A stretch of DNA of 64,000 nt from Phanerodontia chrysosporium (GCA_001910725.1 MJGA01000015.1:558001-622000); one strand, 5' to 3'; positions 24,682-36,378 are shown, numbered from the stretch's first letter. Program-made: numbers and translations. The notes: generated from the letters alone by a model not told the origin.

Positions 24682-26571
24682 ATGTCCGCACCCACTGGCT
24701 ACGTCTCGCCTACAGGCGTCGTCTTCTCTGGAGCCTTCATCCCGGATGACGAGAAGCCAGCTGAGAAGACCGAGGTCACCACCGCTGTGAATGCGGTCAA
24801 CGGCGGCAGCAGCGCAGGAACCTCCCGCGTACCATCTCGCGACGCTGAGAAGGGCGAGCGTACCCTTGCCGACTACGACAGGGACCTTGCCAATTACGTG
24901 GTACCCACCCTTCCCAAGGGCCGCAAGAATGCACTCCTCAAGAAACCCACTTGGTGGACCATCTTCCGGGTTTGGTACAACCCGTATCGTATCGTAAGCA
25001 CCGTGCCCCTCTCTCGACGCACTCTTAGCTGAAACGAGCCTCGTAGATGTTCACGATTACCTTCACGCTGAACATGATCGCCGTCGTCGTCTCTTGTGTA
25101 CATTACGACTACTGGGGATACGCCGAACGCAACGCCGCCGCCTTCGCTCTTGGTAACCTTACGGCCTCGGTCGCCTGCCGCAACGAGTTCTTCCTCCGGT
25201 ACGCCGTCTACTGGCCCCTCGTCAAGCTCTTCCAGAAGGTAGTCCGCCCCTTTCTCTCCATGTAGATAAATGACTGACGCTGTGCCATGCAGTGGCCTCC
25301 GCTCTGGTTCCGGATCTTCCTCACGGCCTTCATCCAGCACATCGGTGGTATCCATTCCGGTACAGCTGCCAGCGGCGTCGCCTGGCTCTTCTTCCTCGTC
25401 ATCCGTACCTTCCAGCGTCACCACCAAAACCACACGCCGGCCGTCATCCTCGCATGGGGCGTCATTACGCTGGTAGTCGTCAATATCATCATGTGGGCGG
25501 CTATGCCGTGGATCCGTGCCAATCACCACAAGTGAGCCCTCACATTTGTCGACAGGGTCGAAATGACGCTTATCATACTTCTCTCCGCAGCTTCTTCGAG
25601 CAGCACCATCGTTTCGCAGGATGGATTGCCGTGGTCTTTGTCTGGATTCTCGTCTGCATGGACGACAGCTACAACAAAACGACGGGCAAGTTCCACAGTA
25701 ACGGCAACTACTTGGCACAACGCCAGGAATTCTGGTATGCGCTGTTTATCACCATCCTGTGAGTCGCCAAGCACTACCTGTGACAGAGCTTGCACTGACG
25801 TAGCTGCACAGCATCGGCATCCCTTGGTTGACGGTCCGCAAGGTCCCGGTCGAGATCACCACCCCCTCTTCCCGTGTCGCCATTATCAAGTTCGGCAAGG
25901 GTGTTCAGCAGGGTCTGCTCGGACGCATCAGTCGTAATTCGATCTTCGAGTACCACGGTTTCGGTATCATTTCCGAGGGCGTCAAGAGCAAGACCCACTA
26001 CATCATCGCTGGTGTGCAGGGTGACTGGACTCGCGGCCTCGTTGCGGACCCGCCCAAGTACCTCTACACGCGTGAGATGAAGGCGAGTTTTCATCATGTT
26101 TTACCCGCAGAGTAGTGCGCCTAACAGTGGCTCTGCAGTTCGCCGGTCTGCCCTACCTGTGCCATCTCTACCGCCGCGGCATCGCCATTTGCACGGGCTC
26201 CGGTATCGGCGCTGTGCTCTCGACCTGCGCCCAGCTCGATAACTGGTTCCTCATCTGGATCGGCTCCGACATGGAGAAGACGTTCGGACCCGTTCTTTTC
26301 GACATGATCCACCGCACTATCCCCAAGGAGCGCTACATCCTGTTCGACACTAAGCTGGCCGGTCGCCGCCCGGACACGATGAAGATGCTCAAGGATATCT
26401 ACATCGCCTTCAAGGCTGAAGGTAGGCAGCCTTCACTGCGCACGCACGAACCAGGCTGACAGTGCTTTCGCAGTCGTTATCATTACCTCTAACCCGCAGG
26501 GCAACGAGGAGCTCATGCAAGGTTGCAAGGAGAACGGCATGCACTCGTTCGGCCCGCTCTGGGACTCATAA
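24682..26571 (+). CDS. TmpA-like integral-membrane oxidoreductase, 520 aa
   Basis: Exons 24682-24993, 25047-25238, 25293-25531, 25591-25758, 25812-26082, 26139-26421 and 26474-26571; length is exactly 521 codons with stop. A disordered cytosolic N-terminus (about 100 residues) is followed by at least four to five hydrophobic helices (ITFTLNMIAVVVSCVHYDYW, FRIFLTAFIQHIGG, VILAWGVITLVVVNIIMWAA, WIAVVFVWILVCMD). The C-terminal half is a ferredoxin-reductase-like domain with TREMKFAGLPYL, then a nucleotide-binding GSGIGAVLS loop and a C-terminal VVIITSNPQGNEELMQGC segment. This architecture matches fungal TmpA-type flavoproteins and related membrane segments of adenylate-forming enzymes. In Aspergillus TmpA influences conidiation; here only the fold is supported. 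The fifth intron uses a GC donor. Confidence 0.75.
26083..26138 (+). other. GC-AG intron in the TmpA-like gene
   Basis: Donor AAG/GCGAGT, acceptor CTCTGCAG. Splicing here joins REMK to FAGLPYL in frame. Reading through would meet TAG within 12 codons. The nearest GT (GCGTGAGAT) would delete the conserved REMK. Confidence 0.7.
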
Positions 26572-26957
26572 ACTGCTTTTACCGGTTCTACGAGCTGCAA
26601 AAAGTGGCAACATAACGGCATCAGGCATTCACGGCCTTCCCTGAGTACCCGTGCATCTCACGTTCTATCCCTAATCTCACGACGCTTCACCCCCACGATC
26701 GTTCCCTTTAGAACGGCTGACGTAGAAACATCGATGTATACTTTATCTAGCTTTCCGTAGTAAAGCGTAGCTACCTAGTCTTTCACCAGTCTCATTCCTT
26801 ATGACGCGTTCTTCTTTTGGCCATCCATGATTCAATGCATTAATATATCGAACTTGAACCATAACTAGCAACGAGACAACGAAGCATTCCAGAGGGTGTA
26901 TACATCCAGGTAATGGCAATAACAAGAGGAGATAGTTGAACATACAACAATACAAGC
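26572..26957. other. Convergent 3' region, TmpA-like / MGL
   Basis: 386 bases between two convergent stops. AT-rich, with candidate poly(A) sequences such as ATTAATATA near 26838. No gene seen. Confidence 0.4.
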
Positions 26958-28198
26958 TCAAAGCTTGGATTCCGGAGGGAGTGAGCCCGATGGCGAAGAT
27001 GCTTTCTGAGGCAGATGCTCCTCAATCCAGGCGATGCATTCGTCGACAAGACGCTCAGGCATTCCATCAGGCTCGTGTACAAGTTCGTGATATCCACCCT
27101 GTAGGTTGTTTCAGCACATACTCCAAGACCGGTGTAAAGTGGATCTACCTCATAGAGCGAGATCTTCTTGCTCGCTGCGGGAACTTTCTCACAGAACTCC
27201 TTCGAGGCGTCACAGCTGGTAACCTGGGGACGCAGCGTTACCTATGACGCAGCGATAATTGCAGGACCCGGGCGTACCTGGTCTGCGGTGCCATGGACGA
27301 TAAACAGAGGTAGATCCTTCGGCCATTTCGCGTAGTCCTCGGACAACAGCTTCTCTCCCTAGAGAAAATTCCGGTGAACACCGGACATGGTTCAAGCGAC
27401 GGCCTCTGACATACGCCTGTAAGCATATCATCCAAGGCCCTCAAGCTGCCTGTTCTCTTGATCAGGGGGTCCTTTGCGTACGCCTCCCGAGATGCCTGGT
27501 TCCGCGTAATGTTCTACGTCACAGTAAGTTGCCGCGGAGAGGTCCGATATGCACGGAGACACACCTCGACACCGACGTCCGCCGGAATCAGCTGGTAGGG
27601 CCGGAGGAGCGCCAGCTTTGCTCCTGCCCACCGCACAATCCTCGGCTTCGGGTGCGTGAGCACGATGAACGGGCTGCTGGCAATGACGGCCGTGAACAGC
27701 TTCTTGCCCTCGGGGCTCGGCGGCTCCCTATCGCGCGTGAAGTACGCGAGCGCGGCACCGCCGCCCTGCACCAGAACACACGTCCGCGCCCGCGATTATC
27801 GAATGCCCAGACGCGAACCAGGGTGTGCAGGTGCTTACCGCGGAGTGACCCATGAGATAGAGGGGCGTGCCAGGGTACTGTGCAGCGAGGTGCTTCCCGA
27901 AGAACTCGATGTCCCGCAGGGTCATGTCCCAGCTCGTCTTGCCGTACGCGGAGTCCTTGCTCTTGTGCTCCGTGTCCAGAGCTGTCCGCCCGTATCCGCG
28001 AAGGTCGTATGCGAACAGGGTGATGTTGCGCTTGGGGTACTGAACATGCACGTGTTCGTAGCGGCCGACATGCTCTGCGAAGCCATGTACGAACAGCAGA
28101 ACTGCCTTTGGTGACGACGCGGCGTACGTCCGTGTGTAGAACTGTGTCCCGTCGTAGCCTGGAAGCCACTGCTCGACATACTCAGCCGCGGACACCAT
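26958..28198 (-). CDS. Monoacylglycerol lipase (MGLL/Yju3 family)
   Basis: Serine hydrolase that cleaves monoacylglycerols at lipid droplets and ER membranes. From ATG 28198: EYVEQWLPGYDGTQFYTRTY, then the oxyanion loop VLLFVHGFAEHVGRYEHV and FAYDLRGYGRT. The nucleophile is in LYLMGHSA/GGGAALAYF, with the GHSAG motif split by an intron. SSPFIVLTHPKPRIVRWAG follows. The acid is Asp in FIVHGTADQVTS, and the catalytic His in GGYHELVHEPD. The protein ends in LPPESKL, a possible peroxisomal PTS1-like SKL tripeptide, which is notable. Exons are joined by short GT-AG introns with no disabling lesion. The overall order matches Yju3 and human MGLL. Convergent with the TmpA-like gene. Confidence 0.92.
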
Positions 28199-28443
28199 CG
28201 TTCGAGTCTAAGAGTAGGCAAGGCCTGCAACGAGGTGGAGGTTGAAGAACTAGGCGTCCACGTTCAGGGCGGCGGCAAGAGGCACATGAAAGGGGCGGTA
28301 CCGCAGCCGCCACATAGTTAGCCGAGCGCATTGATCACCATGTACAGATACTTCCGCAACGATACTTCAGAGCCAAGAAGGCCACATGCAAGATGGAAAG
28401 AGGCGACTAGTAGCAAAGCCCAGTAAATACAAGGAAATTACGC

Positions 28444-29934
28444 CTAAAATCTTTTACTATCATAGAACGGACTTCCCAGCGCAGGACCACCCCGTCCGAA
28501 TCCTGCAGCAAAGCCCTTGCCACCCGCTTGCCTGAGTGTGTACGTCTTGTATGCGTACAACAGCCCTGCCACAACGACGCAGAAGAACATAAATTTGACA
28601 AACTTGGACAGGAATGAGGTCTCCGCGTCGGTCGGCCGGTTGTTTCTGAACTGGTCGCGAGGTGCGTCTGGGCTCGAAAGCAGAGCAGAGTATGTGGTGA
28701 TCGCAATCACGTCGTGGTTGTCGGAGACATCGCCAGTCATAGCAGAGATTCCAATGAACGGCGCTGTCGGAAGGGAAATTCCATGGATAGTGAAGCACTC
28801 TGTCCAGTCGTCCCCTACAGGGGTGTCAGCACCGGGAGACGGGGAGAGCTACCGCCTATACTTACAAGCCTTGTACTGTAGCTGAACGTTCAGATAGGTG
28901 TCTTTGATGTAAGTAAACTTGATCTTTGTCGCGACGTTCGTCTTGCGGTAATTCGCAGAGCAAGCACCAATCTTGTTGGCCTCACCGTCGTTTGCCTGGT
29001 CGTACTTCGTCTTGCCATCTCCAAGCATCGCAACTACGCGAGGGAAGGAGTACGTATGTCGTGAATTCGCATAAGTGTCCAGGAAGACACCCAACCCCTC
29101 GAACTGGTCTGTAGTCTACTGAGCGTCCGGATAATAGGGACAGCTAGAATCACACGCACCGATGCTACCGAAAACAGGTCCTGGTTGCGCGCGTTGTGTT
29201 GTCAGCCAGAAGGCCATGCCATCTCCATAGAGGTGTCCAGACTCCCCAGAAATCTATGGCGAGTAGTTTAGCTATCTGCATCCAGCTATCATACGAACAG
29301 CCGTACCTTGAACTCGACTTCCAGTACCCAGTTCGCTGCTGTTAGTGGTAATCTCGACCATAACCATCCCTTAGAAGTTGTCAGTCGAACGCGTTGCCTT
29401 GCGTAGTGTCGGACGGCATACCATCTGTGATGGCCGGTTTCTTGTGAGACGAATGTGCTTATTGGTGTTCTTGTACGGAGGTCAGAATACCGCAGCTAAG
29501 GCGAGCACTTCGTACTCACGATGATAGCATCTCCTCCGAAGTCCCACCATCTTTGTAACGACGTGCATCAGGCTGAGGAAATGGGACGAAATATGTCATA
29601 GTGACGTACCGATTCTGGAGGTCCTGGTCGATGTAAGGCGCGTATATAGAGTGTGTTCGCAACGCGACCGTCTGAAAGAGCATTCACGTTCAGTTCCTGT
29701 ATTCACGACGCGCAGACGGTGGCAGGATCGCGGGGACGCAGGCTGCGTCACGTCAATGTCCTTGCTCTAGGACGCCAACACCTCCTCTGTTCTACACCAG
29801 CCCGCACATCCTCGAATAAAGTGACGTACCCTCTCAATCGTCCTGTTGGCAATCTTGGCCTTGTCATCGAGGGCCGCGAGGGCGCCGAGCGGCAGGAGGC
29901 CGAGCACAAGGCATAGCAGTCCGCCGAGCAACAT
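28444..29934 (-). CDS. L-type lectin cargo receptor (Emp46/47, VIP36-like)
   Basis: Type I membrane lectin cycling between ER and Golgi as a glycoprotein cargo receptor. ATG 29934 opens a clear signal peptide (LLCLVLGLLPLGALA). The lectin domain is spread over several small exons: TVALRTHSIYAPYIDQDLQN, WWDFGGDAII, NTNKHIRLT, YGDGMAFWLT and FEGLGVFLDTY. Later come DGEANKIGACSANYR and ISAMTGDVSDNHDVIAI. DGMAFWLT and the GVFLDTYAN stretch hold the calcium and sugar ligands of the fold. One transmembrane helix (FVKFMFFCVVVAGLLYAY) precedes a short cytosolic tail ending in FYDSKRF, so an aromatic/basic ER-exit or retrieval signal is plausible. It lies 367 bases downstream of ERD2 on the same strand. 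Confidence 0.9.
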
Positions 29935-30301
29935 GGCACGGAACGGGCGGGGTAAGGAGTGGCGGCGGTGAGAAAGGGTTTGAGACGGTACGTGAATGTA
30001 CACGGAAGGCGAAAAGGATTAGGTGGCGGCCGGCCGCGAGGAGGATTTCTCGCAGCTGTTGCGCAAAGAGGTCGTGACGGTGCAGGTCAAGGATGTGTAT
30101 CCAAGCGCCAAAGCGTCGGTCGCGCATCACTTCCGCGCAGTTTCTATCACACAAATACTCTTGCCTTACTTTGCGTATCTGGGCAAAGTGAGAAGGACAA
30201 CAGGCACATGCTGAGAGCATATTAAGATTGACATTGTTCGAGGACGGTGCTTTATAGAGGTGCAACCGGATGCGAACATTAGGGCGACTATGTACAGTAT
30301 T
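29935..30301. other. Gap between ERD2 end and lectin start
   Basis: 367 bases carrying the ERD2 3' end and the lectin promoter, both on the minus strand. No TATA box or extra gene recognised. Confidence 0.4.
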
Positions 30302-31181
30302 TTATGCTGGCAATTCGAATTTCTGTCCTTGCAATACCCTGGATTTGTGAAGACGCAGGTTGGGAAAATAAATGAGCAAGCTGTAGCCATGGAAAGGGGA
30401 ATGGGCGTACTTAGTGAAGTAGACATAGAAGAAGTCCACATAGAGCGCAGTCTGCACAAGACCTGCGGTGACAGCAATGGGGTCAACAACACCTTCCGAG
30501 AAGTACCTGCGAGGAGAGAGATTAATTCCTTGTCACTGACACGTGTGCCTACTACGCACCTGTAGATCCAGTTTGGAATGTAGAGGGCTCTGTACGCGCC
30601 CAGCGCGGCCAGATAATGTGTCGTGATGGTCTCTGCCTCGCCCGTCCGCTGGAGCATGAACAATTGCGGGAGAATGGCAACAGACTCGAGGTAGATGGAG
30701 AAAGACCAGAGGATTTCCGAGGGCTTGAACTCATAGTTGAAGATGAATGCAAGCAGTACGCAGGGTCCGACGAGGTATTCGACGCGGAAGGTGTCGATGG
30801 ACGGGTCGTGGGTCGGGCGGTACTTGTACTTCATGAGGTAGAGGATGTAGCAGCTGCTCGAGATGAAGAATATCTTCATGACAAAGTTGTAGAGCGAGAC
30901 CCATTCCCAGAAGAGGTCGAGGTAGCGCGTGACGAAGACGGTCACGTACAAAGCCTGCGTCTTGAATGAGATACCTGCAATATACCGAGTTAGCCATGGT
31001 ATAGAGGGGCGAGCAGTGTCTGCGACGGACCTCTACATGACCGCGTCGTCTGAATCTTGTGCAGGAGGATGAATATTGAAGCCAGGTGGGACAAGTCCCC
31101 TGCGATGCTCGCGCTTCAGCGTGCTGCGCAACTCATGATCCAGAGACAAGAGGGCGTACCGAAAAGACGAAACAGATTCAT
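30302..31181 (-). CDS. ERD2: ER lumen protein-retaining receptor (KDEL/HDEL receptor)
   Basis: Seven-helix receptor that retrieves HDEL/KDEL proteins from the Golgi to the ER. The first exons give MNLFRLFG, DLSHLASIFILLHKIQTTRS, then CISFKTQALYVTVFVTRYLD, the classic Erd2 N-terminus. Further helices follow (VSLYNFVMKIFFISSSCYIL, VLLAFIFNYEF, EILWSFSIYLESVAILPQLF with the MLQRTGEAE loop). Next are YLAALGAYRALYIPNWIYRY, YFSEGVVDPIAVTAGLVQTA and YVDFFYVYFTK. The C-terminus VLQGQKFELPA fits the family and ends at TAA 30302. Small introns split RSC/ISF and the last exon. It is a close neighbour of the lectin receptor, a second early-secretory gene. Confidence 0.95.
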
Positions 31182-32066
31182 GGCGAGCGAGGACGGTCTG
31201 CGTTCGCTGGGACGTGGGGAGGTGGATACAGACAACCGAGCCCGTTTTACCACTCAACTTCACGTCACCGACGTGTAACCCCGTGGGAACGACACATAGA
31301 CCGTGGGAACTGGGGTTTACACCTATTTTCGGTCCAGATGTCGGCGCCCGTTCTCGTCACTGTCCTCTCCGCCACCACTGCCACTGCATCGCTCGCCGTG
31401 CCGCTATTGCCACCTACACCTAGAAGAACGCGGTAAACACGAGGAAAGGTGAGAAGCTGTCCCGAGTCTCTTTCCTAGCCGGGTGGCGTCTCCCAGACCC
31501 CGTGGAGGCCCATCCCGCGGCAGCAATGATGTCCTAGTAAAAGGGTCGATCCCAAGAAGTGCTCGACGTCGCAGTCCCCTGTCGCTCCGAGCCGCCAGAG
31601 TTCGTTACCCGACGCGCTATTCCTCGAGCCCACCGTGGCGCGCCTTAAGGCCGGACCTACAGCACTCCATTCTGCACAACCGTGGCTCCCTTCATGGCTT
31701 GTCGGCTCGCAGCGCAAAAGCCGGCAAGCAAAGGCGGAGCCGACAGCCTGTGTGTTTTGTGCCTGTGTCTCCCAGCTTGTCCGGGCGGCCACGACCAGAA
31801 TCACAGCGGACGTCCTTGCCAAGCCGGCGCAGAACGAGGTTCCTCTGTCGCTGGCGGCCGCAGACGTGGTTCACTCTTATCGAGGACGTGACAGTTTCCT
31901 GTCTCCAGCAGGGCGTACGCCCAAAGCATGTTGCGCTCGAGATCCATGCGCATATGTGTGGTTGCGTACGTACAAGGGCAGGCACAGAGCGCGTGTGGGG
32001 GCTGCACAGTGCGTCTGAGCACACTTGGGGGAATGAGATCATCCTTGGGCCTGGAGCCCACTGAGC
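31182..32066. other. Intergenic, ERD2 start to J-protein start
   Basis: 885 bases. A plus-strand ATG ORF of 32 codons at 31338-31436 (MSAPVLVTVLSATTATASLA...) looks like a short hydrophobic peptide; it may be an upstream ORF or unrelated. Other open frames lie on both strands over 31475-32066 with no exon support. Confidence 0.4.
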
Positions 32067-33557
32067 ATGCTTGGCTATGTCTTTCTCCGTGAGCCTCTGC
32101 CTGACCATCCTGCTTTACAGATGATGTTTGCGGCGAAGGTGCTCGCCAGCTGGGTGGGCTGGCGATACATTCCAAACGTGGTTTCCAGTCAATTACTACC
32201 CGTCTTTCATCGCCTCTATGCGATTGTCCTTCGTCGCCAACCACCATCGCCGAATACACCGCTCTATCACACACACCGAAGATACATCTACGCACTCGTA
32301 GTTCTCGGATATGCTCTCTATGCCTTCTCGCAAGCCGCTACCGCAATAACACCAAATCTTTACGAGGTCCTTGGCATACCTCCTACGGCTGACGACGCCA
32401 CCATGAAGGCTAGTTTCCGGAATTTTGCCAAGGTATACCATCCAGACAAGGCTGGGCCACAATCAGAAACATACTTCATGGAAGTTCGGACTGCATACGA
32501 AGCACTCAAAAACCCCGTGACTCGGTTTGCCTATGACAGGTGGGAAGCTACATGTGTTCTAAAACTGCTCGCTTGTTCACAAGTCTCCGCTGCTTATAGG
32601 TTCGGTCCGCCAGCCTTGAAGTGGGAGAAGGTCACTACGATGCAAGATTACTTCATGCATGGTATGGGTCATTCCGTGGTGTACTATGCGATGAGCATCG
32701 CTTTCCTGCTATTCTGGAACAAAATCGCGCCCCGGGACTTGGCCTTCGTGAGTCCCAGTGCCACCGCATACATGCAGCCTGCTCAAAGTAGTCCATTCAG
32801 TGGAACTATCTGCTGGTCATCTGGACGTTTGCTCTAGAGTTGCTCTTTATTATGACTCCCTCGATATCTGACTCTACGCCCACCGCCCTCCCGTCTTCGC
32901 TGTATGCACCACCTGACGCGCCTTCTCGGACCAGCCTCCTGGGTTATCTCTGGCCGAATCGTGTCGCTTACCAACATATCATATACCTGAAGTCGCTGTC
33001 CATCTTGCTATCTTCTGCCTTGTACCAGGTCATCCCTACGCTCTTCCCTTCTGCCGCAGAAAAGCTTGACCCGAAGCATGTTGCTCAATTTTTGGCGCTC
33101 GCTAACAATGTTTTGCGGAATGTTGACCAAGAGGGTGAGTATTCTCGGCTGTCGTAATCTTCTACGGCTAATCGCAGAGTTAGCCCTGACTGTGATCCAT
33201 GCCGATCTGCATGCTTGCCACGGAGAGGCTACCAACACGCCACCAACTCAGGCAGACTTCCCAAATATCACGCCATGCGAGCCGGCAGAACCTGTGTTGG
33301 ACTTGATTCGCCAAGAACTAGAGTCCGTCATCCTCGAAAGCATCCTTCTTGGGCAGCAGGGCGAAGCCCGCAGAGCAGTCGAGGCGGCTGTCGTGAAAAG
33401 GCGTCGCGTCGAGGACGCGAAAGAGTCGACGTCGGAACCCCTGCCACGCCAGCAGCAGTCGTCTCGGCGTGCTCCACCGCGCCCGCTGGAAGTGCGAGGC
33501 TCCGACGCCGGAGACTCTGAATCGAAGAATGTACGAGGCCGTTCGTTGTCGTTGTAA
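32067..33557 (+). CDS. Membrane-bound J-domain (DnaJ/Hsp40) protein, 444 aa
   Basis: Exons 32067-32539, 32600-32747, 32801-33134 and 33178-33557. The J domain has the required HPD in FRNFAKVYHPDKAGPQSE (short pieces), so it should stimulate an Hsp70 ATPase. It is preceded by a hydrophobic helix (YIYALVVLGYALYAFSQAA). After the J domain come FMHGMGHSVVYYAMSIAFLL and NYLLVIWTFALELLFI, both likely membrane helices, and a third hydrophobic stretch at HIIYLKSLSILLSSALYQVI. The C-terminus is charged and disordered, ending RGRSLSL. This resembles fungal ER or mitochondrial-outer-membrane J proteins. The start is uncertain: ATG 32067 is used here, but ATG 32121/32124 follows a TTTACAG acceptor-like sequence and would also make a good start. 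Confidence 0.85.
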
Positions 33558-33973
33558 TGCTCTTGTGTCGTAGCTGTGTGTAACATATCATGTATTTTTT
33601 GTCGCAGGTGCTGCGGGAGGAATGATTGGAAAGATATGGAAAGAGCTTTGTGGCGTTATGAGGTCGGCTAGTGGGCGATCAATTCTATTTCTGAGATGCT
33701 CGTTTATCCGGATTCCCCTTGCGACGCTCTCGGCAGCCTTTCGCTTTTTCTCCTTCTCCTTCCAACCGCTTTCCTGTCGTTCCTTACTACCAAAGTCACT
33801 CCTTACCTTTTCTCGAGGCTCCCTTTCCACCGTCCTCCAGTCCGTTCGTAGCATCTCGCTTTCTGCGACGTTGCCACCGTACAGGCTGCCACCTCGTTCT
33901 CTGCTTGATGAGCTCGCGGCCGTCCCAGTAATATCCGCCATCCCACCTTCTCTACGTCCGACATTTGCCAGTC
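33558..33973. promoter_or_regulatory. Pyrimidine-rich upstream region of the DUF4203-like gene
   Basis: 416 bases. Long CT-rich runs at about 33720-33960 resemble pyrimidine-rich core promoters of fungal genes. ORF 33622-34371 reads through it in another frame and is a shadow. Confidence 0.4.
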
Positions 33974-35243
33974 ATGCTCTCACGAAATTGTGCTCGCGCT
34001 CTGTCCGCGCTCTCACTATGTCTCCTCGGCCTCGTCTCCACTGCAAGCGCGTCACCCGTGCTCATCTCAAAACGCGCTCCTGTGATCACATACGACGACT
34101 CGGGACACATCGTCAATATCACCGACCCGACGACGATGCAGCAGATACCGCAGGGGTCTGCCACGGACGGCGCCGGCGTCGACTTTGGCGTACCCGCCGT
34201 CGTGTGGCTCGCGTGGGCCTTCGCGGTCGGCGTCCCGCTCATGCTGGTCGGTTTCAGGCTCGGCAGACTGACAACGGGGGCGGCGATTGGTTGTGGTGCG
34301 ATGCTCGCGAGTGCGTAGTCCCGTTTCTCCTGTCGCGCATCCGTGTGCTTATCCCTCGCCACGAACGCTAGTTTGGGCGTCGTTCGTTAACGCCGTCAGC
34401 GCGGACGGCATTTCGGACCTCTGGCTCATGATCCTGCCCATGGCTGCCTTCGGCTGCGGCTTCGTGCTCGGCCTCTTCGAGTTCGGGCGGATAGCAGGCA
34501 TCGCTGTGCTTGGCGTGCTCAGCGGCATGTCGCTTGGCGTCCGCATCGTGCTCTTCCGCCCAAACCTCCTCGTCCCCCACCCGTACTGGGCAAATTGGGT
34601 CATCACGATGGTCCTCAGTGCGATCATGCTAATCGTCGTCATTGCGAAGCAGAAGGCCGGCATCGTAAGCCTCACCTCGGTCCACTCCGGAATGCTGCTT
34701 ACCGCCTTTCCAGACACTATCCACGGCCGCGCTTGGCTCGTTCTTGACTGCTCTTGGCATTGACCTCGTCGTGAACAAGCAGGCTGGCATGAGCATGGGT
34801 CTCCGGTACTTCTTCGACCGAAACGCTGCGCATATATACTGGTTGGAGACCCGCGGATGGCATCCGCCAGTGACCACCGAGGTCATCATGGCCATTTCTC
34901 TTGCTGCAATGTGCGTCCACGCCCTCCCTACGACGAGAGGACGCTTCTGATGTGGTTCGTTCTCTTTAGACCACTCCTCGCGTACGCGCAGTACCGCATA
35001 TTCAAGCAGCCCTTCAAACGCGTGCGCCGGCATAGCGTCTCGTCGCGGCTTTCCGTCGATGACGACGACATCACGATCACCGACGGCCCGTCGGTCGCCG
35101 CGGAGAAGGAGGCGCTCGCGAAGAACGCTGAACCCGTCGACGACACGCCCGTAGCGACGCCCGCTGCGACGACCGAGGAGCTGCTCTCGCCGAAGGAGGA
35201 CACGCCCTTCAAGCTAAAGATCGGCAAGCTCGGTCGGTCGTAG
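33974..35243 (+). CDS. Signal-peptide multi-helix membrane protein, DUF4203/TMEM198-like, 366 aa
   Basis: Exons 33974-34310, 34372-34664, 34714-34910 and 34970-35243, all in frame. ATG 33974 opens a signal peptide (ALSALSLCLLGLVSTASA). An extracellular segment with an NIT glycosylation site follows, then seven or so helices: VVWLAWAFAVGVPLMLVGF, LMILPMAAFGCGFVLGLFEF, IAGIAVLGVLSGMSLGVRIV, WVITMVLSAIMLIVVIAKQK, TLSTAALGSFLTALGIDLVV and VIMAISLAAI. The Gly-rich helix pairs are typical of DUF4203. The tail is cytosolic, acidic and Thr/Ala-rich. Human TMEM198 binds Wnt coreceptors, but no function is known to me in fungi. Family assignment is moderate; membrane topology is clear. Confidence 0.75.
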
Positions 35244-36378
35244 TAGACGCTCTTGCTCTCGCTCTTCTCTCGCCCCTTGCATCTGTCGAACATTTTTACC
35301 TTCTCTCACCATTAGACGCACACGGGTCCCGGACTTCTGCATCGCAATCTTCCACTGCATTCGCACGCACACCATCGGGCAATCGCTAGACTTCACCCTG
35401 CATCTTTCGGAGGTACATAGACATTTACATATAGCATTACTACTCGCTATCTTTTGCTTCACAATTTCTTCGGTATATCTCATCGTGTGCTCTATCGTAG
35501 ACAGGCTCTAGCTCGTAGTATTAGTCTGCACATATCTGCGCCATTAATTTTTCGTCCCGTCGCAGGCCCCCTCCACTGCGCCACCCTCCCTTGGCTGGTT
35601 TCGCGCTAGACATAGAATCCGTGCGCTGTGTATTGATATATACCCTCAACACTCTCATGAATGGCCTTGTTCACCTGGCTCACACAAGCACATAGTCCGC
35701 AGCAATAGGCAGATGGTCGTTGGAGGATAAGTAGCAGGCCTCGCCACACAGCCGCCAGCAAGGGGACAGGTTTCACATGACAACCCGCCATACTTGACAA
35801 ACCACTTTACAACATCTTCACATTTCTTTCCACAATTTGCCTTTACACTTTATTCCTATGAATACCAACACGCAAAAATGCGAATCGAAAGAGAAAGAAA
35901 ACCGACCGAGAACCAACACTGTCATGCCCGACAAATATAACAAGTGGGACCATTGGCTGTGACAGAACGAGATTCCAAGAGATCACTGGACGGGGGAATA
36001 TAGGCTCATAATATACTACGGTATCTAAAAAGAAATTGTTTGAATGGAGGTAGCTGTTTGCATGTGGACACGGGGTCTGTGGCGCAAGAAACGTGGCGGC
36101 ATACACCCTGGGGCGCGCACGAGGGACACATAAACGGACCGTGTAGGTGAACACAGGGCCACAGGAGCGAAGACACTGATTCACAAAGACGATATGGGGC
36201 CGAGAAAGCGGGTAAGGAGCGGATAAGGGGTCGACTTGGTATGTGAGCGAGACTCGGGGTTTAAGGTACGGAGGGCGGGATATAAAGGCCCGGTCTGTCC
36301 GTCGCGATTCCCGGTGGTGCGAAGCCTCAAGGGTTGGGGCAGATGATAATACAGGGTCTTGTACAAGGCGATGCATGC
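35244..36378. other. Convergent 3' region, DUF4203-like / OPT
   Basis: 1.1 kb between convergent stops. The 177-codon minus ORF at 35843-36376 begins 3 bases after the OPT stop and has no family signature; I treat it as 3' UTR. AT-rich, several TATTAC/AATATA stretches. Nothing else seen. Confidence 0.4.

Noticed and set aside
33622..34371. 249-codon plus-strand frame
   Set aside because: Runs through the CT-rich promoter and out of frame across the signal-peptide exon of the DUF4203-like gene.
35843..36376. 177-codon minus-strand frame starting 3 bases after the OPT stop
   Set aside because: Position fits OPT 3' UTR; translation lacks any family feature.
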